A stretch of 64,000 nt of DNA from Clostridia bacterium. Its GTDB lineage: Bacteria > Bacillota > Clostridia > Lachnospirales > JAOARL01. The notes under the pieces were generated by a model. That model did not search any database. It saw only the letters and a list, made by a program, of their open reading frames with translations, and was not told where the DNA came from. This document shows, piece after piece, positions 62,072 to 64,000 of the stretch; position 1 is the stretch's first letter; every line of letters starts with the position of its first letter. The stretch is taken from the NCBI GenBank assembly GCA_025210555.1, contig JAOARL010000033.1, positions 1 to 64,000 on the forward strand, given 5' to 3'. Made by a program: the position numbers and the translations under genes.

Positions 62072-62707
62072 TTAATTTTTTATTGTTTCACTATCCATTT
62101 TTTGATATAGCGTTTCAAGTTGAGATTTAATGCTATAATCCATGCTTCCAAATTCAGTATCTATAATACAACTTTCATCTGCTAAACTCGGATCTTTAAC
62201 TAGCTCAAAATCAACTCCTATAAGTTCCTCTTTCAATACATTTAGATTTTCAGCTAAAATCCCATAATCTTTATCCGAAACCCTTACTTTTATGTTTTTC
62301 TTTCCTATCATATTAGATAAAGAACATTTAGTTAATGCAATTATTTTTTCATCATAGTTCATAACTTCACTACCTAATAAATTAGAGCAAACATTTTTTA
62401 TAAGATCAACAACTTCTAATTCCGTTTCTATTAGAATTTGTTTCTTTTCTTCTAAAACTGTATCTAATTCATTTTGAGCTTGAAGCATATATCCCTCAGC
62501 TTTAAGTCTAAGCTTCTCAGCTTCTATTTCTCCCTTTGCATAACCTTCTTCATAGGCTCTTTTTCTTATCTCTTCTGCTTCTTTATGAGCTGCATCGACA
62601 ACCATCTCATCTTTTGTCATTATCACTTCTTCTACTCTCTCGGCAGATAAATCCAATGCATCTTCATTATCAACACTTACATACGTACATTTAATAACAC
62701 TAGACAA
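62072..62707 (-). CDS. fliH: Flagellar export ATPase regulator FliH
   Basis: FliH connects FliI to the C-ring. The 211-residue protein has a long N-terminal alpha-helical region with a GxxxG-like EEGYAKGEIEAEK segment. The C-terminal V-ATPase-E-like domain (KVRVSDKDYGILAENLNVLKEEL...DESCIIDTEFGSMDYSIKSQLETL) follows. Its 5' end overlaps fliG by eight bases. Sequence is divergent, as usual for FliH, but context and fold agree. Confidence 0.88.
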   Translation of the reverse strand: MSSVIKCTYVSVDNEDALDLSAERVEEVIMTKDEMVVDAAHKEAEEIRKRAYEEGYAKGEIEAEKLRLKAEGYMLQAQNELDTVLEEKKQILIETELEVVDLIKNVCSNLLGSEVMNYDEKIIALTKCSLSNMIGKKNIKVRVSDKDYGILAENLNVLKEELIGVDFELVKDPSLADESCIIDTEFGSMDYSIKSQLETLYQKMDSETIKN

Positions 62708-63713
62708 CTAACTCATCTCCTCCACCTCTAGAGATAATAATTTCTCCAGAATCTTCAAGTTTTCTTATAATATTAACAATCTTTTGTTGTGCATCTTCAA
62801 CTTCTTTAAGTCTAATAGGTCCCATGAATTCCATATCTTCTTTAATCATGTCCGCAAGTCTTGATGAAATATTCTTGAATAATAAATCTTTTACATCATC
62901 ATTTGCACCTTTAAGGGCAATTGCAAGATCTTTATTATCAACTTCTCTAAGAATTCTTTGAATTGAATGATCATCAAGCGTAAGAATATCCTCAAATACA
63001 AACATTTTCTTTCTAATCTCTTCTGCAAGCTCTGTATCATCAATTTCAAGAGCCTCCATAATATTTTTCTCTGTACCTCTATCAACTGTATTTAAAATAT
63101 CTACTATCGCATCTACTCCTCCAATAGAAGTATAATCATCTGTAGCAATAGATGATATCTTTTTTTCAAGTACTTTTTCAACATCTTTGACAATCTCTGG
63201 CGACGTTCTATCCATAAGCGCAATTCTTCTTGCTACATCTGACTGTTGCTCAGCTGAAAGCTCTGATAAAACTGCTGCAGCTTGATCTCTCTTCAAATAA
63301 GAAAGAACCAACGCTATTGTTTGCGGATGTTCATTTTGTATAAAGTTTAAAAGTTGTGATGGATCTGTTTTTCTTGCAAAATCAAATGGTCTAACTTGAA
63401 GAGATGACATAAGTCTAGTTATTATAGACTCTGCTTCTTCTGCACCAAGTGCTTTTTCTAAAAGTTCCTGTGCGTAGTTAATACCACCTTCTGCAATATA
63501 CTGTTGAGCTAAACAAATCTCATGAAACTCTTCTAAAACTTCTTCTTTCTTTGCCGGATTAACAGTTTGAGTATTTGCAATCTCAAGTGTTATTTGCTCT
63601 ATTTCTTCTTCTTTTAAATATTTAAAAACTTCTGAGCTTCGCTCTGGTCCCAGTGTTATTAGGAGCATAGCTGCTTTTTGCTTACCATTAATGCGTTCTT
63701 CTCTTCCAGCCAT
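62700..63713 (-). CDS. fliG: Flagellar motor switch protein FliG
   Basis: FliG couples stator force to the rotor. The 337-residue protein has three domains. The N-terminal part begins GKQKAAMLLITLGPERSSEVFKYLKEEEIEQIT, the middle part has the conserved NEHPQTIALVLSYLKRDQAAAVL (EHPQ motif), and the C-terminal torque helix includes DDHSIQRILREVDNKDLAIALKGA. It lies five bases after fliF and overlaps fliH. Confidence 0.97.
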   Translation of the reverse strand: MAGREERINGKQKAAMLLITLGPERSSEVFKYLKEEEIEQITLEIANTQTVNPAKKEEVLEEFHEICLAQQYIAEGGINYAQELLEKALGAEEAESIITRLMSSLQVRPFDFARKTDPSQLLNFIQNEHPQTIALVLSYLKRDQAAAVLSELSAEQQSDVARRIALMDRTSPEIVKDVEKVLEKKISSIATDDYTSIGGVDAIVDILNTVDRGTEKNIMEALEIDDTELAEEIRKKMFVFEDILTLDDHSIQRILREVDNKDLAIALKGANDDVKDLLFKNISSRLADMIKEDMEFMGPIRLKEVEDAQQKIVNIIRKLEDSGEIIISRGGGDELVV

Positions 63714-63718
63714 CTATA

Positions 63719-64000
63719 TCACTCCCACTCATCACTTAGCCAATTTTTAAGTAGCTGCGCTACAGCTTCTGGTTTTTCATCTACAAATTTTTCTACCTGT
63801 CTTTTTACTCTAGAATCTTTAACTTCTATAGCTTCTACTTCTTCATTTTCTGCAACCTGATTAATAGTTCCACCTGTAACTTGTCTTTCTCTTGTACTTA
63901 AAAGAGAATCTACAGCTATTATTTCATCAGGCTCTGACTTTTTAATTAAGGCATATACAAAAACCGTAACTAATATAAACATAATTCCCAAGAATATATA
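63719..64000 (-). CDS. fliF: Flagellar MS-ring protein FliF, C-terminal part
   Basis: The reading frame enters from the right edge and ends at 63719, so only about 93 C-terminal residues are seen. They comprise the last membrane segment (IFLGIMFILVTVFVYALIK) and the cytoplasmic FliG-binding tail (PEAVAQLLKNWLSDEWE), which matches FliF ends. The first part of the gene lies outside the window. It is immediately before fliG. Confidence 0.9.
   Translation of the reverse strand, partial: YIFLGIMFILVTVFVYALIKKSEPDEIIAVDSLLSTRERQVTGGTINQVAENEEVEAIEVKDSRVKRQVEKFVDEKPEAVAQLLKNWLSDEWE

Noticed and set aside
62891-63085. Minus-strand frame of 64 codons inside fliG
   Set aside because: It is an out-of-frame shadow of fliG.

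Overview
This window comes from the chromosome of a strongly AT-rich, motile Gram-positive bacterium, most likely a Clostridia/Peptostreptococcales-type Firmicute. The evidence is the Bacillus/Clostridium fla/che gene order, the FliY fusion (CheC phosphatase plus FliN), CheC and CheD, RemA, a YlbF/YmcA-family protein, an S-layer-homology (SLH) surface protein, and AGGAGG/AGGTGA ribosome sites before nearly every gene. The species cannot be fixed from the sequence alone. All recognised genes but one (a YprB-like nuclease) lie on the minus strand, so transcription runs right to left.

Positions 1-9900 hold housekeeping genes: miaB, a ylbF/ymcA-type gene, zapA, remA, rpoZ, priA, def, yvcK, fmt, an SLH-anchored putative metalloprotease, acpS, and the first codons of a gene leaving the left edge whose ribosome site sits inside a long hairpin. 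Positions 9901-16661 hold the plus-strand nuclease, an MBL/beta-CASP protein, cheR, two DUF1189/Yip1-like membrane proteins, cmk, a YtqB/MnmM-type methyltransferase and an RluB-family pseudouridine synthase.

Positions 16768-33224 hold three very large secreted proteins (2026, 2146 and 1225 aa). They are built from fibronectin-III-like and Ig-like/OmpL47-like modules, are mutually related, have no visible wall anchor, and each has its own terminator and candidate promoter. This is the least explained part of the window.

Positions 33328-64000 are a nearly continuous motility and chemotaxis supercluster. In transcription order it reads: fliF (cut by the right edge), fliG, fliH, fliI, fliJ, motE-like, fliK, flgD, flgE, flbD, motA, motB, fliL, fliM, fliY, cheY, fliO, fliP, fliQ, fliR, flhB, a HAD-like gene, a membrane protein gene, flhA, flhF, flhG, cheB, cheA, cheW, cheC, cheD, a small membrane protein, sigma-28 (fliA/sigD), a FapA/DUF342 gene and three small accessory genes. 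It encodes the switch, export apparatus, hook, stator, chemotaxis core and the late-gene sigma factor. Filament, ring/rod and receptor genes must lie elsewhere. Hairpins between fliH and fliI, between flgE and flbD, and before flhA, with candidate promoters after two of them, suggest the cluster is divided into transcription segments.

No rRNA, tRNA, CRISPR array, insertion sequence or prophage was seen, and no gene-free stretch exceeds about 240 bases. Most of the window is conventional. The unusual points are the giant surface-protein island, the two extra genes between flhB and flhA, the sequestered start at the left edge, and a 34-bp terminator present in two identical copies.
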